6,702 bases of DNA from Deltaproteobacteria bacterium (GCA_020342025.1 CP070840.1:1860557-1867258); one strand, 5' to 3'. Shown: positions 1 to 5,552, numbered from the stretch's first letter. A program made the numbers and translations. Notes: generated by a model from the sequence alone, not told the origin.

Positions 1-268
1 CCTTTGCCACCTGGCGGCGACAGAGCCACGATCGACTGACAAGAAATTTTGTTGGAAGGGAAAAGGGGCAGGCCTCAACAGCGGAAGGGTTTGCCCCATT
101 CTGATTCTAATAGGCCGCGATGGGAAATCGCCCGCCCCCGTCCTTAAGGCAAGAATTATGGAAAAAAAGCCATCGGATGGCCAGCTATTGGGGCATAACA
201 CGTAATGGCAGACTAATAGGATTAATAGATCCCATCTTTTCAGACTGCTCAGGCCTTAGGAGGATTCA
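1..268. other. Left-edge stretch without a recognisable gene
   Basis: No convincing gene was found. In frame 1 the window opens with 12 sense codons (PLPPGGDRATID) ending in TGA at 37-39. This could be the tail of a gene lying to the left, but it is too short to judge. Two small inverted repeats are visible: GGGGCA (65-70) with TGCCCC (92-97), and GCGAT (117-121) with ATCGC (127-131). The rest may be the 5' untranslated region and promoter of the cupin gene. I see no -35/-10 pair of good quality here. Confidence 0.4.
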
Positions 269-613
269 ATGGGAGCCAATCGGTCAGTTGAAAAAATTTC
301 CTGGATGCCCCACCCCACCGCCCCAGGGGTCAAAATCAAACCACTCATATCTCAGAAAGAGCACGGCTTGGACGTGACATGCATGTTAGTTTCTGTTCCA
401 GTAGGAAAAGAGGTAGCTGAGCATACCCATGAAAATCAGGATGATGTTCTATATCCGATACGAGGTAAATCAACTATGTGGGTCGATGGTACTGGAGATT
501 TTTCACTTGAACCGGGAGTGATAGTGCGAGTCCCAAAAGGAACAAAACACAAGATAACAGAAGTTTCGGAAGATCTGTTGATTTATGATGTGTTTTGTCC
601 GGCACTTATATAA
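269..613 (+). CDS. Small single-domain cupin protein
   Basis: A 114-residue protein made almost entirely of one cupin beta-barrel. Cupin motif 1 is at residues 46-66: G46, H52, H54, then D59 where the family usually has Glu, then G66. Motif 2 is at about 83-94, with P89, G91 and H94. The three histidines and the acidic residue are the usual ligands of a divalent metal, so metal binding is likely although Asp replaces Glu. The first 35 residues are less conserved and show no signal peptide or membrane segment, so the protein is probably cytosolic. The ATG is chosen because AGGAGG (258-263) lies five bases upstream. Small cupins of this size include sugar-binding proteins, isomerases, dioxygenases and sensory proteins; substrate and reaction cannot be told from the sequence. 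The gene stands alone, with a promoter for the next gene in the gap after it. The cupin fold is well supported and the function unknown. Confidence 0.85.
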   Translation: MGANRSVEKISWMPHPTAPGVKIKPLISQKEHGLDVTCMLVSVPVGKEVAEHTHENQDDVLYPIRGKSTMWVDGTGDFSLEPGVIVRVPKGTKHKITEVSEDLLIYDVFCPALI

Positions 614-631
614 AGAGAACTCCTCTTCTCA

Positions 632-660
632 TTGACTCATAACCCCTATTTATCTATACT
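632..660 (+). promoter_or_regulatory. Sigma-70-type promoter for khpA
   Basis: TTGACT (632-637) and TATACT (655-660) each match the sigma-70 consensus at five of six positions and are separated by exactly 17 bases. Transcription would start near 667, giving khpA an untranslated leader of roughly 85 bases. The promoter lies just after the cupin stop, so khpA is probably transcribed independently of the cupin gene. Confidence 0.65.
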
Positions 661-752
661 TCCTTGTACAGACCTTTATCTTGCCTGAAAAAGTGACAGA
701 GGCTCTTTCGTAAATTGGATTGGCGTAAATTGAGGCACAGGGGTGATTTGAA

Positions 753-983
753 ATGAAAGATCTGATTACTTATATTGCCAAAGCGCTGGTGGACAAGCCT
801 GAGGAAGTGGTGGTCTCGGAAAAGAAGGGAGAGCAGATCATTGTCCTTGAGCTAAGGGTGGCCAAAGAGGATCTCGGAAAAGTGATTGGCAAACGCGGGC
901 GCACAGCCGAGGCCATGAGAACCATTCTAACGGGAGCCTCTGCCAAGTTAAAGCGGCGCTGCATTCTCGAGTTAGTAGAATAA
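753..983 (+). CDS. khpA: KH-domain RNA-binding protein KhpA (YlqC family)
   Basis: A 76-residue protein, the usual length for KhpA, consisting of one KH domain. The GXXG loop that grips single-stranded RNA is G46-K-R-G49 inside VIGKRGRTAEAMR, followed by the helix that ends in a basic stretch (K65-R69). In bacteria that have been studied, KhpA pairs with KhpB (Jag/EloR) as a global RNA chaperone affecting small RNAs, cell elongation and division. The ATG is supported by AGGGGTGA (739-746), six bases upstream. In many genomes khpA sits between rpsP (ribosomal protein S16) and rimM-trmD. Here none of these flanks it: it has its own promoter (632-660) and is followed by 573 non-coding bases. No domain is missing. 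The family call is firm; the role in this organism is inferred. Confidence 0.9.
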   Translation: MKDLITYIAKALVDKPEEVVVSEKKGEQIIVLELRVAKEDLGKVIGKRGRTAEAMRTILTGASAKLKRRCILELVE

Positions 984-1556
984 ATTTCAGGTGAACAACT
1001 CTACAATGAAATTCTCCTAGCTTGGATTTTGGCATATGGCAGGTATGTGCATTCAATCCAAGACTGTCGGCATATACCACAACATAGAGTGCCTCCCATC
1101 CCCTCACTTGAGCCACGCCTAGGGCCAAGCACTAATTTATCCCCCTGCCGGATCTATTTCTGAATGGGGGATTCTTTTCCCAATACTCCGGAGAGGCCTT
1201 GGGGCATTAGTTCAACAGTAATTCTGTTCCTTTAATCCTGCGTTCTGAAGGAATTTTCATCAATCCTCTATTTTCCCATGATTTTCCAGAAACAAGGCTT
1301 GGCATTTATGAGCAGCTTCTGCAGAATCGGGCTGTTGCAGGCATTCTGAAACCTATAGATCCATGAAGTTTTTCATGAAGTGGAACAAGGCGGAAAGCAG
1401 AGTAAATTGCCTGCAGAATTCAGAAAGGGAGAGCTCATGGTTTCGAATGGCATTTTTTGGGTCAAGAAAGATTTGACCTGAACCCAGGAAGTTTACTAAG
1501 CATAGCAGAGTTAGCAAATCCGCTATTTTATTCTGCCACCAGACAGGAGGCTGCAG
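984..1556. other. 573-base non-coding gap between khpA and ihfA, with weak hairpins
   Basis: No gene with a ribosome site was found. The longest sensible frame, 1278-1349 (23 codons), has no Shine-Dalgarno sequence. The stretch carries several inverted repeats: CTTGGATT 1021-1028 with AATCCAAG 1055-1062; GGTATGTGC 1042-1050 with GCATATACC 1070-1078 (one G-U pair); ATCCCCC 1139-1145 with GGGGGAT 1166-1172; AACAG 1214-1218 with CTGTT 1224-1228; TTCCTT 1227-1232 with AAGGAA 1248-1253; CATGAA 1362-1367 with TTCATG 1372-1377; GGTCAA 1460-1465 with TTGACC 1473-1478. It presumably holds the khpA 3' end and the ihfA promoter. TTGACC (1473-1478) could be a -35 box, but no good -10 box follows at the right distance. 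A small RNA is possible but not shown. Confidence 0.45.
1139..1178 (+). terminator. Weak candidate terminator downstream of khpA
   Basis: ATCCCCC (1139-1145) can pair with GGGGGAT (1166-1172), followed by TCTTTT (1173-1178). The loop of 20 bases is long and the T run is interrupted, so this is a poor intrinsic terminator. It lies about 155 bases after the khpA stop. It is listed because it is the best candidate for ending the khpA transcript in this gap. Confidence 0.25.
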
Positions 1557-1844
1557 ATGACCCTCACCAAAGAACATTTTGTCAAAGCCGTCTATAACCA
1601 CCTCGGGTGTTCAAGATCTAAATCCGCCAAACTGATTGAATCCTTGCTTGAAATCATAAAGAAGACGTTGGGAAATGGTGAGGATGTCCTGATCAGTGGC
1701 TTTGGCAAATTCTGCGTCAAAGAGATGAAAGAACGGGGAGGTCAGAACCCTGCAACCGGGGGTGATATGATGCTTGGAGCAAGGAGAGTCGTTACGTTCA
1801 GATGCTCCTCAGCGCTCACAGAGAAGATAAACGGGGAAAGGTGA
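1557..1844 (+). CDS. ihfA: Integration host factor alpha-type DNA-bending protein (HU/IHF family)
   Basis: A 95-residue HU/IHF-family protein that aligns without gaps to E. coli IhfA from the start (MTLTK against MALTK) through the core. Visible landmarks are the N-terminal dimerisation helices (residues 3-40), the turn G41-E-D-V-L-I-S-G-F-G50, and the DNA-binding beta-arm about 55-78. The arm carries N64-P65, the proline that inserts between base pairs to kink DNA, then ARRVVTFR (75-82). The residue before N64 is Gln63; most IHF and HU proteins have Arg there. IHF binds specific sites as an alpha/beta dimer and shapes promoters, recombination and replication complexes. The beta partner is not in this window. 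AGGAGG (1545-1550) lies six bases before the ATG. ihfA often follows pheT, but here it stands alone. The family is certain; alpha rather than HU-like is likely from the sequence similarity. Confidence 0.88.
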   Translation: MTLTKEHFVKAVYNHLGCSRSKSAKLIESLLEIIKKTLGNGEDVLISGFGKFCVKEMKERGGQNPATGGDMMLGARRVVTFRCSSALTEKINGER

Positions 1845-1886
1845 GGTCTTGATTGCTGCTTAACTCTCCAAGCTCCAGATATCTTG

Positions 1887-1991
1887 ATGGAGAAACCACT
1901 CGAAATATGTTCGCCCAGGTCGACGGAGGTGATCGTAAGAAATATGGGATCGGGCAAGCGGAGCAAGTATGTTGTGGTCGGGAAGGGGTGA
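1887..1991 (+). CDS. Doubtful 34-codon reading frame after ihfA
   Basis: The frame runs from ATG 1887 to TGA 1989-1991 and would give a basic 34-residue peptide. Its second in-frame ATG (1944) begins a 15-residue version, MGSGKRSKYVVVGKG. A strong Shine-Dalgarno-like stretch GGAGGTGATC (1925-1934) precedes that second ATG at a slightly long spacing (10 bases from its GGTGAT part). The first ATG has no clear ribosome site. I do not recognise the peptide. It could be a small protein or the head of a decayed gene. Some HU/IHF genes in related bacteria are followed by a merR-like regulator, but this sequence does not resemble one. Support is the ribosome site only. Confidence 0.2.
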   Translation: MEKPLEICSPRSTEVIVRNMGSGKRSKYVVVGKG

Positions 1992-2026
1992 CAAGCCCGC
2001 CCTAGCAGTCCTCTCGAGTCTCCTTT

Positions 2027-2773
2027 CTATTCCTTTCCCCTTCTCTCCACCTGTTCTGTGTACCAATCAATCTGGCGGCAAACGCCCCTGATAACCTTCA
2101 CCTCCCTGGCCCTCAAAGGAAGTCGCGAGAGGAAGCGTCGGATATTCATCATCCAGTGTTCGGGATTTTGTGGATTAATGAATCCGATCTTCAAGAGTAC
2201 GTCCCGGAGATGACCATACATCCCTTCCAGTTCAAACCTGTTGGCAAGGCGGGGCAGGGGGGCGGTGTCCGGTTCGCCACTGGCCATGAAAATCTCATAA
2301 CAGACGATCATCACAGCATGGGCAAGGTTTAGGGATGAGAAAGAGGCGGTATTTATGGTGACAATCTTATGGCAGTATCGGAGCTGGTCATTCGACAGGC
2401 CCCGATCTTCGGGCCCAAAAAGGATTGCAACACGGTTTTTTTGTGTGATGGGAACCAGATCCCGGGCAAGACGACGGGGGCCTGCCATGGCAAGCCGGCG
2501 GGTCCCAAGCCGAGCCGTGGTTCCCACAATGTATTGAAATGGGCCAAGTGCATCCCTGAGATCGTCGTGGACTTCCATCTGTTCCACCACCTCAATGGAG
2601 GTGCCCGTGGCGGTCTTGAGTACCCGGGATAGATCGCAATTCTTAGGGTTCACGATCTCCAGGTGCGAGATACCCATATTGGCCATCGCCCGAGCAACAG
2701 CCCCAATATTCTCAGGAATCTGGGGTTGGGCAAGGATGATATGAATATGATCCAGATTTACACTGGCGGCCAT
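2027..2773 (-). CDS. trmJ: tRNA 2'-O-methyltransferase of the TrmJ type (SPOUT superfamily)
   Basis: A 248-residue protein with the three TrmH/SpoU motifs in order. Motif 1 is P20-ENIGAVARAMANMG-34, with N22 and R28. Motif 2 is ILFGPEDRGLSN (117-128). Motif 3 is SFSSLNLAHAVMIVCYEI (144-161). Motifs 2 and 3 form the knotted S-adenosylmethionine pocket. The tail from about 180 (LEGMYGHLRDVLLKIGFI, then HWMMNIRRFLSRLPLRAREV) is the C-terminal extension typical of TrmJ rather than TrmL or RlmB. TrmJ enzymes methylate the ribose at position 32 of certain tRNAs. Length matches the family. The ATG follows a weak GTGGA ribosome site. The gene is convergent with ihfA and divergent from the ilv operon, with a possible own promoter at 2818-2846. 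Family is well supported; the precise target nucleotide is inferred from the subfamily. Confidence 0.88.
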   Translation of the reverse strand: MAASVNLDHIHIILAQPQIPENIGAVARAMANMGISHLEIVNPKNCDLSRVLKTATGTSIEVVEQMEVHDDLRDALGPFQYIVGTTARLGTRRLAMAGPRRLARDLVPITQKNRVAILFGPEDRGLSNDQLRYCHKIVTINTASFSSLNLAHAVMIVCYEIFMASGEPDTAPLPRLANRFELEGMYGHLRDVLLKIGFINPQNPEHWMMNIRRFLSRLPLRAREVKVIRGVCRQIDWYTEQVERRGKE

Positions 2774-2817
2774 GTATCCACACTCGCATTCTCGTTATCT
2801 CGAAACAAGTCTAAGTT

Positions 2818-2846
2818 AATCTATTAAAAAAACAAGTAAAATTCAA
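2818..2846 (-). promoter_or_regulatory. Possible sigma-70 promoter for trmJ
   Basis: Read on the minus strand, TTGAAT (2841-2846) and TAGATT (2818-2823) are 17 bases apart and each match the consensus at four of six positions. The start site would be near 2811, about 40 bases before the trmJ ATG. The spacer is AT-rich. It is a moderate candidate only, but it lies in the right place between the two divergent genes. Confidence 0.4.
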
Positions 2847-2923
2847 ATCTGACTGAAAGGGGGTGCTCTGGAGCCTTTATTCGAAGAATTTCTGGCAAAA
2901 ATTAGTTCATCAAGAAAAAAAGA

Positions 2924-2978
2924 TTGACAAGAGGCCTTTTTTGCCAATAAATGTAGAACTTCGGTATAAAATTATAAT
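2924..2978 (+). promoter_or_regulatory. Promoter region of the ilv operon
   Basis: Two overlapping sigma-70-like promoters fit. The first has a perfect TTGACA (2924-2929) followed after 16 bases by AATAAA (2946-2951). The second has TTGCCA (2941-2946), five of six, followed after 18 bases by TATAAA (2965-2970). A perfect TATAAT also sits at 2973-2978, but without a good -35 box at standard spacing. Either promoter would start transcription just upstream of the leader peptide ATG (2997), as expected for an attenuator-controlled operon. Which one is used cannot be decided from sequence alone. Confidence 0.6.
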
Positions 2979-2996
2979 TCTGCACGGAAACGGAAG

Positions 2997-3113
2997 ATGA
3001 ATCGCAGTGACCAGAAAATTGTCGTCATTATAAGGGTAGCAGGGGTAGCTGTATCCCTGTTGCTTCGCCACCTGGTAGTAACAAGCAAACTACCGGGCCT
3101 GATAATGCGATAG
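2997..3113 (+). CDS. ilv operon leader peptide (38 residues, rich in Ile/Val/Leu)
   Basis: ATG 2997 to TAG 3111-3113 encodes 38 residues, of which 17 are branched-chain: four Ile (8, 11, 12, 36), seven Val (9, 10, 14, 17, 19, 27, 28) and six Leu (21-23, 26, 32, 35). Residues 8-12 read IVVII and 21-23 LLL. Five of the seven Val codons are GTA. A GGA-containing ribosome site lies at 2986-2994. The peptide is like IvbL and IlvL of enteric bacteria in character but not in sequence. Its function would be to report charging of tRNA-Ile, -Val and -Leu: a ribosome lacking these stalls within it. It ends 19 bases before the terminator stem and is followed by ilvB, ilvN and ilvC. I consider the gene real because composition, position and the RNA pairings all agree. 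Confidence 0.88.
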   Translation: MNRSDQKIVVIIRVAGVAVSLLLRHLVVTSKLPGLIMR

Positions 3114-3170
3114 TTTTAAAAGCTCGTTCATCAAAATCCGTTATCAGGTCCCCACCTGATAACGGATTTT
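3026..3170 (+). promoter_or_regulatory. Transcription attenuator of the ilv operon, with alternative RNA pairings
   Basis: Four segments can pair in a classical attenuator pattern. Segment 1 (3026-3035, CATTATAAGG) pairs with segment 2 (3098-3107, CCTGATAATG) at nine of ten positions. Segment 2, extended to 3095-3107, pairs with segment 3 (3139-3151) over 13 positions including two G-U pairs; this is the antiterminator. Segment 3 (3133-3149) pairs perfectly with segment 4 (3154-3170), the terminator. Segment 1 lies exactly on leader codons Val10, Ile11 and Ile12. A ribosome stalled there for lack of charged tRNA would mask segment 1, free segment 2 and favour the antiterminator. A ribosome finishing at 3113 would cover segment 2 and let the terminator form. 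Two further hairpins (3034-3065 and 3071-3097) could act as pause structures. The pairings are seen; the mechanism follows from known ilv, leu and thr attenuators. Confidence 0.85.
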
Positions 3171-3174
3171 TTTT
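3133..3174 (+). terminator. Intrinsic terminator of the ilv attenuator
   Basis: A perfect 17-bp stem (3133-3149 with 3154-3170) encloses a CCCC loop (3150-3153). The T run spans 3167-3174, eight bases, of which the last four lie past the stem. It lies 19 bases after the leader peptide stop and about 100 bases before ilvB, so it would abort operon transcription when the leader is translated to its end. Confidence 0.92.
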
Positions 3175-3240
3175 GGCCAAAAAGGAGATAGTGATTCCTC
3201 TGGGCCAAAATATGGAACCAAGCGGTAACCACTGATGACT

Positions 3241-3261
3241 AATAACGAATAACGAATAACA
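3241..3261. repeat. Three-copy 7-base tandem repeat upstream of ilvB
   Basis: AATAACG (3241-3247), AATAACG (3248-3254) and AATAACA (3255-3261) follow directly on one another, preceded by GATGACT, which is similar in shape. The repeat ends ten bases before the ilvB ribosome site. It may be a slippage-derived spacer. No binding protein is suggested by the sequence. Confidence 0.75.
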
Positions 3262-3270
3262 AAGCAATAA

Positions 3271-3278
3271 AGGGGGTG
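3271..3278 (+). promoter_or_regulatory. Ribosome binding site that puts the ilvB start in question
   Basis: AGGGGGTG is the only good Shine-Dalgarno match near the ilvB start. The GTG at 3276-3278 overlaps it and so cannot use it. No other purine-rich site lies five to ten bases before that GTG. The codon six bases after the site is ATT (3285-3287), at the place where many homologues have the Met of 'MKLTGAQIL'. Initiation at ATT, GTG 3276 or ATG 3312 all remain possible. Confidence 0.55.
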
Positions 3279-4970
3279 TTTATCATTAAACTAACAGGCG
3301 CACAGATCTTAATGAAGGCATTGCAAGAGGAAGGGGTTGACACCATATTTGGTTATCCAGGTGGTGCGGTCGTTGACCTCTATGATGAGTTGGTTAAGAC
3401 GGAGATCCAGCACATCTTGGTCCGTCACGAGCAGGGCGCCGTTCATGCTGCCGATGGTTATGCACGGGCATCGGGCGGTGTTGGGGTATGCCTGGTAACC
3501 TCTGGACCGGGTGCCACCAATACGGTGAGCGGTATCGCCTCAGCGTATATGGACTCCATTCCCCTTGTCGTTTTTACAGGACAAGTCCCTAGCCATTTGA
3601 TAGGGAATGACGCCTTTCAAGAGGTGGATATTGTGGGGATTACACGCCCATGCACCAAACACAATTACCTCGTGCAGCGTGTCGAAGATCTAGCGAGAAC
3701 AATCAAAGAGGCATTCTATATTGCCCGATCGGGACGTCCGGGTCCAGTGCTCGTGGATCTCCCCAAGGATGTGGTACAGGCAGCCACAAACTACAAGCCC
3801 GTGAAGAGTATCCAGCTCAAGTCTTACAATCCCACCTATGAGCCGAACATCAAGCAGTTGCCCAAGGCGATTAAGTTGATCAAAGAAGCCAAGAAGCCTG
3901 TCATCTTCACAGGGGGAGGCGTCATCCTCTCTCAGGCCTCAAAAGAGTTAACGGAGCTGGCCAGGAAGATCCATGCTCCAGTCACGGCCACTCTCATGGG
4001 CCTGGGGAGCTTCCCTGCCAAGGATCCATTGTGGCTCGGGATGATAGGGATGCACGGGACATATCGAGCAAATATGTCGTCCGCAGAATGTGACCTCCTG
4101 ATCGCCGTAGGGGTCCGTTTTGATGATCGGGTGACAGGGAAGACGGATACCTTTGCCCCGAAGGCCAAGATCATTCACATTGATATTGATCCCACCTCAA
4201 TCCGAAAAAATATCCCGGTTGCCATTCCCATCGTGGGCGATTGCAGGATTACGCTCCGAAAACTGAACAGCTTGCTCAGCAAAGAAAGAATGGGCCATCT
4301 CAAACAGAAGAGGAAGTTGTGGCTGAATCAGATAGAGGAGTGGAAGGCGACCAAACCCCTTGCCTATGAACAGAAGGAGGTTACCAAACCGCAATTTGTG
4401 GTGGAGAAGCTCTATGAATTGACCAAAGGCAAGGCCATAATCACCACTGAGGTGGGGCAAAATCAGATGTGGGCTGCCCAGTATTACCACTTTGACAGTC
4501 CAAATGCCTTTATCACTTCAGGGGGATTGGGATGCATGGGTTTCGGATTACCCGCAGCCATAGGTGCTCAAATTGCACAGCCTGACAGGCTGGTGGTGGA
4601 TATTGCGGGCGATGGAAGCATTCAGATGAATATCCAGGAGATGGCTACAGCGACGCAGTATAATCTTCCTGTCAAAATAGTCATCCTGAACAACTCCTAC
4701 CTGGGGATGGTGCGGCAGTGGCAGGAACTGTTCTTTGATGGGCGGTATGCCTGCACTGATCTGAATCATGCCCCTGATTTCGTAAAACTGGCTGAGGCCT
4801 ACGGTGCTGTGGGATTGCGGGCTACAAGGCCTAATGAAGTTGAATCCACTCTCAAAAAGGGTCTTTCCATCAAAAAGCCGGTCATCATGGACTTTGTTGT
4901 GGAGTCAGAAGAGTGCGTCTATCCCATGGTGCCGGCGGGCGCACCTATTACAGAGATGTTGTTGGTTTGA
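3276..4970 (+). CDS. ilvB: Acetohydroxyacid (acetolactate) synthase, large catalytic subunit
   Basis: A 564-residue thiamine-diphosphate enzyme that condenses pyruvate with pyruvate or 2-oxobutyrate, the first shared step to Val/Leu and Ile. The three domains of the family are present: the N-terminal pyrimidine-binding domain (about 5-170) with FGYPGGAV (25-32) and catalytic Glu52 in RHEQGA; the central FAD/DHS-like domain (about 195-330); and the C-terminal pyrophosphate-binding domain (about 375-550) with G445-D-G447 and N472-N473, the metal-binding GDG-N motif. MVRQWQELFF (478-487) includes Trp482, equivalent to the tryptophan at the herbicide site of plant enzymes. Length is standard and no key residue is missing. 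The coordinates use the GTG start; a start at ATT 3285 would remove three residues. It follows the attenuator and precedes ilvN, its regulatory subunit, by about 84 bases. The identity is firm. Confidence 0.96.
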   Translation: MFIIKLTGAQILMKALQEEGVDTIFGYPGGAVVDLYDELVKTEIQHILVRHEQGAVHAADGYARASGGVGVCLVTSGPGATNTVSGIASAYMDSIPLVVFTGQVPSHLIGNDAFQEVDIVGITRPCTKHNYLVQRVEDLARTIKEAFYIARSGRPGPVLVDLPKDVVQAATNYKPVKSIQLKSYNPTYEPNIKQLPKAIKLIKEAKKPVIFTGGGVILSQASKELTELARKIHAPVTATLMGLGSFPAKDPLWLGMIGMHGTYRANMSSAECDLLIAVGVRFDDRVTGKTDTFAPKAKIIHIDIDPTSIRKNIPVAIPIVGDCRITLRKLNSLLSKERMGHLKQKRKLWLNQIEEWKATKPLAYEQKEVTKPQFVVEKLYELTKGKAIITTEVGQNQMWAAQYYHFDSPNAFITSGGLGCMGFGLPAAIGAQIAQPDRLVVDIAGDGSIQMNIQEMATATQYNLPVKIVILNNSYLGMVRQWQELFFDGRYACTDLNHAPDFVKLAEAYGAVGLRATRPNEVESTLKKGLSIKKPVIMDFVVESEECVYPMVPAGAPITEMLLV

Positions 4971-4971
4971 T

Positions 4972-5018
4972 AAGTGATCTGAAGTGACTAAAGTGAGCTA
5001 AAGTGACTAAAGTGCCTA
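4972..5018. repeat. Five-unit 9-10-base tandem repeat between ilvB and ilvN
   Basis: Five imperfect units beginning AAGTG follow each other: AAGTGATCTG (4972), AAGTGACTA (4982), AAGTGAGCTA (4991), AAGTGACTA (5001) and AAGTGCCTA (5010-5018). The array starts one base after the ilvB stop and ends about 20 bases before the ilvN ribosome site. It has no obvious hairpin and does not encode a peptide with a ribosome site. It differs in unit from the repeat before ilvB. Confidence 0.8.
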
Positions 5019-5054
5019 AAATAATAGCTGTGTGAGAAAGAGGTGGGTGCGAGT

Positions 5055-5552
5055 ATGACAAATGAAGAAGTAAAAAAACACATCCTATCGATCCTTGTTG
5101 ACAATCAACCCGGGGTGCTTTCGCGAATTGCGGGCCTTTTCAGTGGCCGGGGTTTCAACATTGAAAGTCTTTGTGTGGCGGAAACAACAGACCCCCTCGT
5201 TTCCCGCATTACCCTGGTGACCATAGGGGATATGTCCATTGTTGAGCAGATCAAGAAGCAACTCAACAAGCTCATTAACGTGCTCAAGGTGATAGATTTT
5301 ACGGATACCGCCTTTGTTCAACGGGAGATGGCCCTGGTCAAGGTGAGGGCTAAGCCAGAACACCGCGCTGAAATCCTGAGAACAGTCGATATCTTTCGCT
5401 CCAGGGTCGTGGATGCGGGCTCTCAATATTACATCGTTGAAATTACAGGAGATGAAGGAAAAGTTGCAGCATTCCTGAACCTCCTCAAACCCATGGGTAT
5501 CAGTGAAATCGCAAGGACAGGGGCAATAGCCCTTCCCCGAGAAAAGAAATAG
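5055..5552 (+). CDS. ilvN: Acetohydroxyacid synthase, small regulatory subunit
   Basis: A 165-residue protein with an N-terminal ACT domain (about residues 8-80) and the C-terminal ALS small-subunit domain (about 83-160), the usual length for IlvN/IlvH. The ACT domain shows the motif DNQPGVLSRIAGLFSGRGFN (residues 16-35 from this start), which forms the valine site at the subunit interface. The protein activates IlvB and makes it sensitive to feedback inhibition, usually by valine. An in-frame GTG at 5043 would add four residues, but it overlaps the ribosome site AGAGGTG (5039-5045), so ATG 5055 is preferred. It is the second gene of the operon and is followed by a long non-coding element rather than directly by ilvC. 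Which amino acid inhibits cannot be read from the sequence. Confidence 0.94.
   Translation: MTNEEVKKHILSILVDNQPGVLSRIAGLFSGRGFNIESLCVAETTDPLVSRITLVTIGDMSIVEQIKKQLNKLINVLKVIDFTDTAFVQREMALVKVRAKPEHRAEILRTVDIFRSRVVDAGSQYYIVEITGDEGKVAAFLNLLKPMGISEIARTGAIALPREKK

Noticed and set aside
120..377. 85-codon open frame overlapping the start of the cupin gene
   Set aside because: No ribosome site before its ATG, no recognisable domain, and it overlaps the cupin frame that has AGGAGG and conserved motifs.
1030..1052. Possible sigma-54 promoter (GGC...TGC)
   Set aside because: The GG and GC elements are nine bases apart instead of ten. The same fault applies to the similar string at 1301-1313.
1201..1275. 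tRNA-like stretch (TTAGTTCAACAGTA and GCGTTCTGAAGG)
   Set aside because: No acceptor stem pairs across it and no anticodon or T arm can be fitted; the resemblance is limited to a short D-loop-like string.
1459..1486. Inverted repeat GGTCAA/TTGACC before ihfA as a terminator
   Set aside because: The T run lies before the hairpin rather than after it, and no T run follows on either strand.
3028..3267. 79-codon minus-strand frame across the attenuator
   Set aside because: It is the shadow of the leader peptide and terminator region, has no ribosome site and crosses the 17-bp terminator stem.
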